This document shows positions 1-9,762 of a stretch of 64,000 bases of DNA, in pieces. The notes beneath the pieces are model-generated. The model did not search any database. It had not been told where the DNA came from and saw nothing but the letters and a program-made list of their open reading frames with translations. Numbering within the stretch: position 1 is the stretch's first letter; each line of letters opens with the position of its first letter. Origin of the DNA: Hygrocybe punicea (taxonomy: Eukaryota; Basidiomycota; Agaricomycetes; Agaricales; Hygrophoraceae); the NCBI GenBank assembly GCA_963556145.1, contig OY744465.1, positions 1,054,001 to 1,118,000 on the forward strand, read 5' to 3'. The translations under genes and the position numbers were made by a program.

Positions 1-711
1 GTCAGAAGTATCAATGGCGGAAGGGTTTCAGTGCCGATGCCAAAGATAGATCATAACAAGGTAGAAACCGATCAGGAAGATGATGGCAATGCTGCCAATA
101 ACAATTACGGTAATGAGCTGTGTCGGGAGTACAGCCATTGTGATCGGTTTATCGTGGGATAGCGTAAACAAGATATCGAAGGGAAAAGACAATGTCGGTG
201 ACGTCCATCGGCAAGGAGACTATTCAGGTACAACAAGGTCACGTGGGAGATGTCCATGGTCGGTCTGGATTGTTCTAGAAGAAGGGACAAAAAGAGAACA
301 AGAATAAGAAAATACAAGAATGTCCAAATGAAGAAACAATGACGTTGAAAGGAAGACAAAGGACAAAAAGAAATGAAAAAGGAAGGTGTGCAGTGCAGAA
401 TCGTCGTGGTGGGTATCGGAATGGACATCGGGGTTGGAAGCGGAGTTGGAAACGTAACAAATGTTCTCCAAGAGGGTGACAAGGCCCAAATTTTGATCAT
501 GCCCATACTTGAGAAATGGGGCCTGAAAGTTGGTTGTCCACCTGGAGAGGGATGAGGGGATGACAGAACAGAAACGATTAGACGGAAATGTTGAGAATTG
601 GATGAGAAACGGCTCACCAACATTTCATGTGCCAGAGTGACAAAAGTCGCGTGTTACGTGTGATGTGACAACCTTTCTGAAAACGGCAATAAATCCAAAC
701 CTTGGATTGAG
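1..711. other. Left edge, no gene recognised
   Basis: Several short open frames occur on both strands, the longest 172 codons at 105-623 (-). None shows a domain, a usable intron pattern or a homologue I recognise. The frame at 80-307 (+) opens with a hydrophobic stretch that could be a membrane helix, but it has no other support. The segment ends at the left target-site duplication of the hAT-like element starting at 712. Confidence 0.4.
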
Positions 712-2087
712 TAGTGTTGCCGAAGTTCAGTTCGGTCTGGTTTTTCGCTATTTTTGAAAAACCAGAACCAGAACCAGAACCGTGTCAAACGGTTTCATGG
801 CGTTTGGTCTGCGTTCAAACACGGTTTGAACCCCGAACCAACCTCCAAATACCTCACGCAGGCCAGACGCGCGTCAATTGACACGGCTGTCACCCTCACG
901 AGGTAGATGGGGGGGCACTCCATCTGTTTTTGCAAGGTTGGGTTGGGGCCAGGCACTTCCCATGGGTGTCCGCACGTGCTACCTACCTCGTGAAGAATGG
1001 GGACATGTCAATTCACATGCTCTGTCTGTTTTCACGAGGTTGGATGGGGCTGGGGACTTTCCATGGGTGTCCACGCATACTGACGACCTCATGAAGAATG
1101 GGGCACGTCAATTGACACGCTCCATCTGTTTTCGCGAGGTTGGATGGGGCTGGGGACTTCCTATGGGCATCCACGCATCAATTGACATGGCTAGGGCATG
1201 TTCATGAGGTGGGTCTTCATCGTCGCCTCGTCCATTCCCCTTGTTAGCCGATGTCATTGGGACTGGATTTGGGGGACGTACCTGGGCCGGTAGGTGGGCG
1301 CACCACCCTCCCAGCCTTCAACTCCCTGTCATTGTCATTGTCATTGTCATTGTTGTTGTCGTGTTGGTGTTGGTGTTGTAAGTGGTGGTGGAGGCGACAA
1401 TGGTTGCGATCATCCACATTTGATGTGGCAGGTGGCTGCTGCTGCCAGTGTTGCTCTGCTGCTGCTGCCGGTGTTGCTGTTGCTGCTGCTGCTGCTGCTG
1501 CTGCGGTTGTGGTTGCGGTTGCGGTTGCGGTTGCTGCTGCTGCTGTTGCAGTTGCTGTCACTTGGGGCCATTTGGCTGTCGTCGGGGTGGTGGCATTGGT
1601 GGTGTTGCCAATGCCATTGCTGCTGCTGCTGCTGCTGCCATCGATTCACTCCGACTCACGTTGGAACACAAGGGAGGTTGTTGGGTGGAGTTGACCACAG
1701 GCGCCTTATTTATGCGGTCAAGGTGGGCCATGGGGGGCTGTTCTATGTAAGAAAATGTCAGTAAAATATAATATGAAGCCGTTACTTACCGTGGTTGTTG
1801 AGTAACATTAGTGTTGAGTCGAAATTGGGGTGTCGCGTGAGTATGTTTAAGGTTACATGACCTAAGTTCACACAACTGCATAGAAAAAAATGTGAAAAAT
1901 TCAGTATCTAAATGAGTATCCACATAGGTAACTATACATTATGGTTCGCGGTTTGAATTGCGTTTGAATGCGGTTTGAACCGCATGTCAGTGCCAGAACT
2001 GCAAACCGAACCAGAACCGAACTTCCGGTTCAGTTCACGGTTCAAACCAGGTTCCGATCGGTTCCGAACCGAACTTCGGCATCACTA
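712..2087. mobile_element. Non-autonomous hAT-like element 1 (TAGTGTTGCC family)
   Basis: The left end reads TAGTGTTGCCGAAGTTCAG and the right end is its imperfect inverse, ending CGGCATCACTA. Subterminal zones on both sides are packed with GGTTCGGTT/GAACCGAA-like motifs. The interior carries triplet microsatellites (GCT/GTT) at about 1438-1640 and shares unique stretches with element 3 (45998-47415), such as the GTGGGCGCACCACC region and the ATGTAAGAAAATGTCAGT stretch near 1745. The flanking octamers are GGATTGAG (704-711) and GGACCAAG (2088-2095); they agree at 5 of 8 positions and all three mismatches are transitions. An 8-bp duplication and TAGTG-type ends fit the hAT superfamily. No transposase is encoded; long open frames inside are triplet-repeat artefacts. 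Confidence 0.8.
1438..1640. repeat. GCT/GTT trinucleotide microsatellite inside hAT-like element 1
   Basis: Runs of CTG/GCT and TTGCGG triplets are open in every frame and give leucine-, alanine- or cysteine-only translations. They are low-complexity DNA, not genes. Confidence 0.85.
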
Positions 2088-3070
2088 GGACCAAGGTTCA
2101 GTCAAAGGCTGTCACAGCCTTTGGGTCTAGTCTAGACAATTGTAAAAAGAAGGGCTCAAACCTGCAACCTCCTGAGCAGATTGAAAAATTATCAAACCAA
2201 TACATAATGGAGCAACATCCATAAGATAAATTTTAATCCAGAATAAAAATTATCACTCTCCCACAACTGAGTAAAGCAACCAGCCAAAAAGCTGTGATCG
2301 GTCAGGGTCCTTCTCTCATGGAATTCTTAATCTGACCTCTGTATAAACCTTAATCTGTGAGGGGGTTTGGGACCCCCCTTACAGATTATAAACAATCTCC
2401 ATTATCCACATATAGGATTCAGCACAGTTGGCAATCTGGTCATGCGGAGTCTTTTGACTCTATCTTCACCCTCATGAGGTACTCGGATTCAACAGCAATG
2501 ACAAGGTGGACCCAGACGATGAGGGCATGGACAGAGATGAAGATGCAGATGAGGGCCACAACCACACAACCACAACAGCAACCACAGCCACAACCACAAC
2601 TACAGCCACAACTACAACCACAGCCACAATGGCCAATAACGAGGTTGGGGAGAATGGCAAGGGTTGGTGGTGTGGTGTGCCCACCCTGGTATTTCTTTTT
2701 TTAAAATCAATCAACACCATCCACCCACACCATCTCCTCAATTACCCAGAGCTATTGCCACCCCCAAGCTTACCTGTGTATATCCCACTGAAACTTCTGC
2801 CCCTAGCCTCATGACCTTTTTTTCCATTCTCTTCATGGACGCCACATGCTAACCAGACCACAAATGGTATTGCCAGCTGTGCTGCCCCTGATTTTTTTAT
2901 CTTTCTTCCATTCTCTGCCTGGATGCCATGTGTCACCAAGCTTCAATTGTGCAAGAGCACCCCTGTACTCACATTGCAGGCAATGCAACCCTGAACTTAT
3001 GTGCCAATGGAATCGCAAGGAAAACGGTATAAAAAGGTACAGTCTTCATTGAATCAGTATCTCTCTTTCA
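2088..3070. other. Intergenic: hairpin, CAA/CAC repeat and promoter-like sequence
   Basis: After the hAT-like element there is no supported gene. An inverted repeat at about 2350-2388 pairs TAATCTGTGAGGGGG with CCCCCCTTACAGATTA. An imperfect ACA/ACC microsatellite lies at about 2549-2632. Near 3027 a TATA-like GGTATAAAAAGG sits about 45 bp upstream of the first ATG of the decayed gene at 3071. Confidence 0.5.
3026..3037 (+). promoter_or_regulatory. TATA-like box upstream of 3071 ORF
   Basis: GGTATAAAAAGG lies about 35-45 bp before the ATG at 3071. Position and sequence suit a fungal core promoter, but no expression evidence is available and the downstream gene is decayed. Confidence 0.35.
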
Positions 3071-4419
3071 ATGACTGAGCTTCCTCCTTTTTGTTTCGCC
3101 AGCTCTCAACCCTTCTCTCCCAATTCAATCGATCCCCATCTACAGTTCACCTTTTCTGCGCCTGTCATGCTGACAGCTCAAACCTCCAACCTGGTAGTGT
3201 CTCAAACAACTGCCAGTGGACCATGGCTAGTATTATGCCAGTGTGTAATTAGACATTTCACACTTAAATGTTGGCCCACAGATCGCCTTTGAGCAATCTC
3301 TCGACCCTTGTTCCATTGCCACCCGCTGATTATGCCAATCTCATCCATCCAGCCTCTATTGTCAGAGCAGTCAGTGGACCTGCCAATTCTAAAGTTGGTG
3401 GTGCTGAACACAACCCAAAGAAGCACAAGGAACGAGTTTGGGTCCTTAGTGATGAGAGTGATGGTGCTGATACTTTGATACCCCACTGCAAGTGAGGCCA
3501 TCCCTCTGGAGCTGATAACTATGCCAGTCATGATGTCAAAGCATTATTAAGCTTTGTAGAGGCAGAACTGCCTTTGGGTCAATGAGGCTGGCACCATGTC
3601 CACGTTCAATACACCAAGTGGGCTCACTCGCATAAATGGCCAGAACATGCAATGACCTCTCTCGAAATGAAGTTCAAACAACTTGTCTGCATTACGAAAC
3701 TGACGGGCAGTGGGGAGATTAAGGAGAATGTTGTCCAGGCACAAGAGATCAAGATGCAGATTAATGAATGAGCTGGCACCTGAGCTCTCTCTGATGGCAA
3801 GTTTGATGAGGATGTGGAGGTGGCTGATGGTCCTGGCTGTGAGGAACCTATTGAGATCAGCAGCGATGAGGAGGTGAAGCCAGACCTTAACAAGGTTAAG
3901 GCCCATATTGGTCGTGCTTCTGAGGTGTCGTCTCACCCTGTCCAAACTCGCTTATCTCGTGGACAGGAGTTGATGGAAAAGATCAATAAGGCATTTGATC
4001 CTTCTATACAGCAAGCTCGCGATTCTTCCCGTGCTATGCATGCTCTTGATCACGCTCATTATGTTGGACTTTTGCAGCAGTTATGTGACTCCCAAGCCAC
4101 CATTGAATCTCTGCATAACGAGATGTTGTAGAGCAGCTTCCACTCATCTGAGATGGCTCACAAATGAGCAGAGATGCGGGCAGAGATGATGGGTCTTACC
4201 ATGAGAATCCTGGGAAATGTGACTCCAAGGATCATGCCAACACATCTGCATAAACAAGTCATGCCGGTGGTTAAGCATAAGCCTCATTACTGGAAGCAAA
4301 GTCTCCATGAGGAAATGTATCCTGACGGCAGTGGTTGCATTATGTGGCTGACAGATACTGAGCCTAATAGCAACAGCGATAAAGAGAATGACTTTCCCTC
4401 CTGCCAACTCTATCACTGA
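3071..4419 (+). pseudogene. Decayed transposon-associated ORF (IEISSDEE / coiled-coil type)
   Basis: The frame opens with a Ser/Pro-rich segment (3071-3292) and continues through several frame changes and stops. The best preserved part is 3814-4131, with an acidic EPIEISSDEE motif followed by a basic, heptad-like region containing TRLSRGQELMEKI and ATIESLHNEM, then AEMRAEMMG at about 4170 and a tail with SDKEN at about 4375. I recall proteins with this order (acidic SSDEE, coiled coil, SDKEN tail) as repeated, function-unknown families in Agaricomycetes, often near transposons. It lies convergent to the Harbinger transposase remnant (4660-6003, -), so it could be the partner ORF of that element; that is inference. 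No function is assigned. Confidence 0.5.
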
Positions 4420-4659
4420 TGCAAACCCCATTTTGATCCTGGCCCCATGGCTCACCCTGCTTCAGAAGACACTGCTTCAACTCTTCCTTCCCCCCTTGCT
4501 GCTTTCACCAAACATCCTAAGGATTCCCAACTTGTATCTCAGGATCCCAATGTTGACATAGTGGTGTCAGACAAACCAAGCCCTGCCAAGAATTAAAAGT
4601 CTGTTTTCGTCTTCATTTCTCACTCTCTTTTTTGTACCAACTAATGCCTGTCTTTACTC

Positions 4660-6003
4660 ATAAACAGCTACTGTATGGTAGTTAGTAACTCAATCATTTG
4701 CCCGAAGTTCTGAAAACAGTGCATTATAAAAATTGAGAGGTAAAATCCCTGAATCAGACCATATGGGCTCGTAAACAGTTTGTATCTGATTGTGGCCCAC
4801 TCTGCAAGTATGGAGACAATGAGCTCAGATGCAAACCTCCAATAAATCAGCACGTCAATGATTGAACTCAACAGGGAGTGGGATGCACAACCGAGAAAAA
4901 CTCTGCTTCAGAGCATCATTGCCCCACTCTGCCATCTGCCGGTAAGACAGCAGTTGTCTGTCAAATGCCATCCTGTCTTCGATTGAAGTTTGGGTGCCGA
5001 TTACTTTATCCCCAACTCCCAAAGGAGCCTGTATACAACCCTCCACTGCATCGGTTTCATGGGGAAACGCTGTGTGGCCACCAGGTAAAAACCTGGTGGA
5101 GTACAATCTCGGAGTTTCTCATAGATGGGTTTTGCAACCCAGGAATCATGCCAACTTCCCAGGGCATTCAAATTTGTGGATATGATGAGACCTGTAAAAG
5201 GATCAATGAGTTTGACGTGGCAACAAAACTTGTTGATCATTTACACTACCCTCGGGGGGAAAAACTAAGACAGAAGACACAAAATGAGCTTGGAGCCATC
5301 CATTGTAAGTGCTGTTTTCAATATCAACATCTGATGAAGTCTGAACAGGTAGATTCAGTCCATCAATACTCGCAAAGGCTCCAGTGAGCAAAGGGTGATG
5401 ACAGCAAATGAGGGCATTAAGACAGGTGAAGTCGTCACCTTGGGGCCATGTGATAGCTGCATCAGGCAGCTTGCAGAGTACTCGCAATAAGATGGGGAGA
5501 CTGAAATTGAGGTAATGGGTAACCGTGCTTGGTATGAGTGTAAATATTTCTTGAAGGGCAGCCTCAGGTGCAGTGGAGCACAGGTAATGAAGTACCAGTC
5601 CTAGGCCACTGGCTGCATCAAGAGATTGACAGCCTGGATGGGCTGATCCCATGGGATCAACATCAGTCTGATGAATTGAGGTGGAATACCACTCCTGTTA
5701 GAATCCGCCAGCTAGTATAGGGTGAAATGATTCAACATTGAAGCCCATAGTTATGATAAAGCCCTTGTCATCACGGCTGTTGAAGAGACGCTGCCAAGGC
5801 ATATTGAAATGAGGGTTGGGCAGGAGGACAGGTCAAGTGAGGTAGGACCAATTAGCTTGGCGAAGGACCCTCCACCGCTCGTTAGACAACTCGAAATCTG
5901 TTATTAATAAGAGTGCGACTGAGGCTCATAGCTCCTTGTCATCCTCGTGTTCATCTTGCATAGCGGTGTTCAATGTAGCAATATCCATTGTCGTGCGACT
6001 CAT
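4660..6003 (-). pseudogene. PIF/Harbinger-type DDE transposase, decayed
   Basis: Read on the minus strand from an ATG at 6003, the translation has the order expected of fungal Harbinger (DDE_Tnp_4) transposases: an N-terminal helical part (NPHFNMPWQRLF, about 5810), the first catalytic Asp in GAFASIDGLNLPVQT (about 5360), the second in LGSWHDS (about 5150), and an acidic residue in AEWGN (about 4920). A 61-nt GT-AG intron (GTAGTG to TTTACAG, about 5250-5190) joins PPEG to LIISTNLN in phase. The gene is dead as read: a stop lies near 5690, one base is missing just after GFYLVA (about 5080), and a stop interrupts the C-terminal part near 4830. A DDE nuclease of this class would cut and paste an element with a 3-bp TWA target duplication; I could not find its terminal repeats. 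Confidence 0.75.
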
Positions 6004-6274
6004 GCCCTGCCAAAAAAAGCTGGCATATGTATAAATAATGTTATTATTATCATTCAGCCTTACAGTTTACTTTCAAAACATAGATTATGATTATAACTCA
6101 AAGATCTTTCCCAATACAAGAAAAACATTGTTTCTAGATTATAATATCCTTATGGATGTTGGCCCAATTCCACTAAGCCATTGCACCTTGACATATTTGG
6201 GCAACTGCATCAATTTATCCAACTACGGGCTTCTAATTTGAAGCCACTAACCGAAACCTTATAATGTAATATAA
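6004..6274. other. AT-rich spacer upstream of Harbinger remnant
   Basis: Contains a TATA-like TATAAATA near 6029, suitably placed for the minus-strand transposase, and one short frame (6038-6241) without recognisable features. Confidence 0.3.
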
Positions 6275-6282
6275 GTCATGGC

Positions 6283-6962
6283 TAGACTGTCCATAGGTCA
6301 GTCCAGGTCGGCCCTCACCTGATTTTGCTGGCCCTGGCCCTGGCCCTTGAGGGCCAGGCCAACCTCAGCTGGCCCCAGCCCTGGGTCATAAGGGCCCTCT
6401 ATCTCAAAGATTTGTCCATACATGCTCTCCATTCACAGTATTATAATCCACATAACAGTATTCTAATCCACATAGTCATCATTAAAGTCAAAATCCCCAA
6501 CATATTTCTTCATAATCTCTCCTTCCACATCAAGCATTTTATCTGTGTATGCCACATGTAGCTTTTGCAGTCCTCTGAATTTGAATTCCTTCATTGGCAT
6601 TATTGAGGGTCATAGTATATGTGCTCAGCAATATAGGTTCAAGGTGTAGGTATTGCTAGATAGTCATGAACCACTTTTATACCATGGAGTTATGAACCTG
6701 TGGGGGATCCCAAGGCTAAAAGGATCTCCAACTATGGGAATGAATTTTTCAAGCCTGGTGTCTTTGGAAATGCTAAAGCATGCATGGTTAGAGTAAGCTA
6801 AATGACATGCATGTACCTCTGACATCTAAGAGGGCTGGGCCAGGGCCAGCTGTTTACTGACTTGGCCCTTGGCCCTCAATTGGAGGGCCAGGCCAGCTAA
6901 TCACCAGCCCAGCCCAGGCCCTTTAGGGCCAGAGGGTCATGGCCCTGCCCATGGACAGTCTA
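6283..6962. mobile_element. hAT-like MITE with perfect 8-bp target duplication
   Basis: The element starts TAGACTGTCCATAGG and ends with the inverse CCATGGACAGTCTA. The octamer GTCATGGC flanks it on both sides (6275-6282 and 6963-6970). Both ends carry dense GGCCCTGGCCC/GGGCCAGGGCC motifs, an arrangement typical of hAT subterminal repeats. At 680 bp with no coding capacity it is non-autonomous. The ends differ from the TAGTGTTGCC family, so it belongs to a different subfamily. Confidence 0.8.
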
Positions 6963-6970
6963 GTCATGGC

Positions 6971-8219
6971 TTCAAATTTGACACAGCTTACTAGAAACTG
7001 ATGGACTTAGTGAAATTTTTACTAGGGCCAAACCCTGTGACAGCATTGGGCTCCCAAGGTTGGCTCAAGGTTTGGCTGACCAACATCATTTCAATGATTT
7101 CAGAAATCCCTGTCCCATCGCTGACACATTGTTGAATCAACCCCGACTCTCACACTCTCACGATCTCACACCGAGGCTTAGGTAAAGGAAGGGTCAGGTT
7201 CACCATTCACACGCGGTCATCGGGAAAACATGGACGAAATGACATGAGATCATAAATGATTAGCAGATAAATTATTTGAATAATATATATAACTATTATA
7301 CATTGTCTGGTAATGGAAGATATAGGACAGTTGAGTTTGCAGAAACTGCAAAGTGTGCCAGAATGAGTGAAATGACTATGTGGTACAAGACTTGCCAAAA
7401 TTTGCCAAATATGTAAGTCTGGTAGCTCTCATCATACCTAGCAGAATTAGATACCTGGTAGCATGTGTCTGAATTACAATACTTGCTTGGATGGACATGA
7501 AACTGAAATATATATCTGCATTTATAAAAGACAGTAGATTTTGCAGAAATGGCAAAGTCTGCCGGACGGAGCAAAATGACAATATAATATAAGAGTTACG
7601 AGTCCCTATAAGGGAATCGTTCTATATGGTGGATTCTCAAACTCAGGGTCACACTCTAATTTGCCAAGCCGTGGGAACAATTTTGTGAAACTGTGGGAAC
7701 AATTTTAAAGCCCTGGGAATAATTATGAAACCGTGTGACTGGGCGGAGCTGACTGTGAGAATTTGTTGTCCCAATCAGAAAGAACAATAATGCAGCCGGA
7801 TCACAGGTTCCAAATTGGGAATAAGTAATACTACAAATTAACATGAGTGGAAGGCAGTGAAGATTGCTCTGTGACGGGTTCGACCAGTGTCCCAGCTGTA
7901 TTCTGAGGAAGTGCCAGTGTAATTGACGACCATATATGAAAGGTGTCTACAAATACATATGTTGTGCAATAGGGATTAGAATTATTTGCAGGAGGAACAT
8001 CGAACACTGGTCAGACAGGGTGGACAGTGTTCAACAAGCTCTTTGACAAGTGTTCAAACATCAATCTGAAGCATTACAATTGCATAAATAAAGGTACGTA
8101 CAGTTTATGAGGTGTAGCTAGATTTACAATGCGCATTGAGTTTATTAATGATGCACTTGTCGAACACCTGTCGAACAGGCCGAACAGTGTTCGACAAGTG
8201 TTTGACAAGGAATTGCTTT
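6971..8219. other. Non-coding repeat-rich stretch
   Basis: Holds copies of the repeat that also forms the 186-bp array at 18.3-18.7 kb (here about 7320-7600), three approximate copies of a CTGTGGGAACAATTTT motif (about 7664-7735), and the first two GTTCGACAAG-type blocks. No gene is supported; the open frames on the minus strand are readings of the repeat. Confidence 0.5.
7320..7600 (+). repeat. Diverged copies of the 186-bp satellite-like repeat
   Basis: The stretch ATCTGCATTTATAAAAGACA followed by a TTTGCAGAAATGGCAAAGTCTGCC-like block and GCAAAATGACAATATAATATAAGAG (7513-7595) matches units in the array at 18318-18690 almost base for base. A weaker copy starts near 7333, giving a spacing near 200 bp. 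The repeat therefore flanks Helitron 1 on both sides in the same orientation. Confidence 0.7.
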
Positions 8220-8313
8220 GTTAATAAATTAAGTGGAATATATATTAAGGTAGCAATGGCTTGTTGAACACTTGTTGAACAGGCCAAACACTGTTCGACA
8301 AGTGTTCGACAAG
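7997..8313. repeat. Three copies of a GAACA...GTTCGACAAG block
   Basis: Blocks at about 7997-8057, 8158-8210 and 8263-8313 share the order CGAACAC-TGT-CGAACAGG-C-GAACA-GTGTTCGACAAGTGTTTGACAAG. Each is itself partly palindromic (GAACACTGTTC). The third copy is the core of the fold-back element at 8220-8353. Confidence 0.65.
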
Positions 8314-8353
8314 CCGTATCTATGTTAATATATATTACACTTAATTTATTAAC
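8220..8353. mobile_element. Fold-back / MITE-like palindrome
   Basis: The left arm GTTAATAAATTAAGTGGAAT pairs with the right arm ending CACTTAATTTATTAAC, and the inner part continues to pair through CTTGTTGAACACTTG / CAAGTGTTCGACAAG. The whole 134-bp unit could fold into one long hairpin. No target duplication was identified with confidence. Confidence 0.6.
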
Positions 8354-8389
8354 TGCCAACTTTATGGACCAATTAAATGGGGATACACA

Positions 8390-8610
8390 TAGGAGACGGA
8401 TGAGGAATTTTTGCCATCAAATAATATTGAGATATCCACTCAAATATTGAAATTATTTCGTGGCTATCATAAGTCCAAAAATGTCAAAAACATATCGTTA
8501 TCCACTTTTTACAACGTTTTCGGACTTATGATAACAACAAAAATAATTTTAATATTTGAGTGGATATCTCAATATTATTTGATGGTAAATTCCTCATCCA
8601 TCCCCTGTGA
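8390..8610. mobile_element. Near-perfect 200-bp palindromic MITE
   Basis: GGATGAGGAATTTTTGCCAT at 8398 is mirrored by ATGGTAAATTCCTCATCC ending near 8602. The arms stay complementary through AATATTGAGATATCCACTCA, and up to a short centre near 8500 (ATCATAAGTCCAAAAA / TTTTCGGACTTATGAT). The outer pairing may extend to CACATAGG / CCCCTGTG. It encodes nothing reliable; the frame at 8411-8695 is a reading of the palindrome. Confidence 0.75.
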
Positions 8611-8892
8611 CAACTGTAACAAATCCCCCTTGTATGGTGGCAACAATAACCATCACTCCAAGGAAAGCTATGACTATTCAGTACCAGAATATTAGGTATG
8701 TTACAAAAACATTCAATTGAATAAAAACATTATAAAGCTTCAGGCACACCTTATGATGTTTTTGGAAGAGCTTACAAATAAGATAATGTCATATGATCAA
8801 TCCAATTGTGTTAATTGTTGTTCATGATCCGAACCACTTAACTAGTTAAATAGATACATGGGCGGTGCTTTCTCTTACTATCACCAATCCAC

Positions 8893-9762
8893 ATGAATCT
8901 CCACGATACCATCCATATCTGCATTGCAGTTTTGACTTATCTACATTTCCTTGCAAACACAACCATCTTTCCACAACTATGCCAAGACCAACTTATGTAT
9001 ATCTCTCTTGAACCAATTTCTGCTCCTTTGATATCGACCTTGGCCCAAGAATTGGGTGTTTTTCAAAGAAAACTCATAGAACATGAATTTGCCCCAGATC
9101 AGGGCGATGCAACAATACTGATGCAAATAAATGCAACACAATGTGTAAAATTCAATGAAATAACAAAGAATACTTTGACACTCAATGCATTATTCATTTG
9201 GACTACATTTAAAGATACCGCGTTCAATATGCAATTACGTTCTATTCAATATGCCAGAACATATTTCTTACCTTCTAAATATCTCTTTGCTTTGTATTGT
9301 CTTCTCAAACCTATCACTGTCCAATGTCGTTGTAAAATGATCAATGCATTGCTCATGCGATTGCTATTGAGACGACATGATTTCAGATCATATTTATTTC
9401 ATTGCATTACTAATTCTCTATCACATGCAACGTTGCTGTGGACCACACTATGTTTCATAATACGGCATAGCCATTCAAACATAATTGTGTTCAATTTGAA
9501 TTTATTCAGAAACTTGTTTAAATCTTTATATATAAATTCCATTCATAGATATGACTACATTGGTGGTGGTAAACGAATACCAACATTCAAGTTTAGCTTT
9601 CTTCAATCTTTCATGCTACCGTCTAATAATATCAACCATGATTCTGACATATTATTCAAATATGTGGGGCATATTGATGAACAAACAGCCAACACTTTAT
9701 ATTTGATAGACAAAAATATGTATGTGTTAAAATGCCTTTACATGAACTTCTGCCAAAGTTGA
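8893..9762 (+). CDS. Helitron 1 upstream ORF, unknown function
   Basis: A 289-codon open frame starts at ATG 8893 and overlaps the start of the Rep frame (ATG 9732) in a different reading frame. The product is rich in aromatic and hydrophobic residues, with no motif I recognise. Helitron 2 also has an upstream frame (33629-34885, -) that overlaps its Rep frame out of phase at the equivalent point, although the two proteins are not obviously similar. It could be a separate Helitron protein or an N-terminal exon joined by splicing; the sequence does not decide. Confidence 0.45.
   Translation: MNLHDTIHICIAVLTYLHFLANTTIFPQLCQDQLMYISLEPISAPLISTLAQELGVFQRKLIEHEFAPDQGDATILMQINATQCVKFNEITKNTLTLNALFIWTTFKDTAFNMQLRSIQYARTYFLPSKYLFALYCLLKPITVQCRCKMINALLMRLLLRRHDFRSYLFHCITNSLSHATLLWTTLCFIIRHSHSNIIVFNLNLFRNLFKSLYINSIHRYDYIGGGKRIPTFKFSFLQSFMLPSNNINHDSDILFKYVGHIDEQTANTLYLIDKNMYVLKCLYMNFCQS

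Noticed and set aside
105..623. 172-codon minus-strand frame at the window edge
   Set aside because: Ser/Pro/Phe-rich with no domain and several competing overlapping frames; not enough support for a gene.
1244..1764. Several long frames (105-156 codons) on both strands
   Set aside because: They read triplet microsatellite inside hAT-like element 1; translations are Leu-, Ala- or Cys-only runs.
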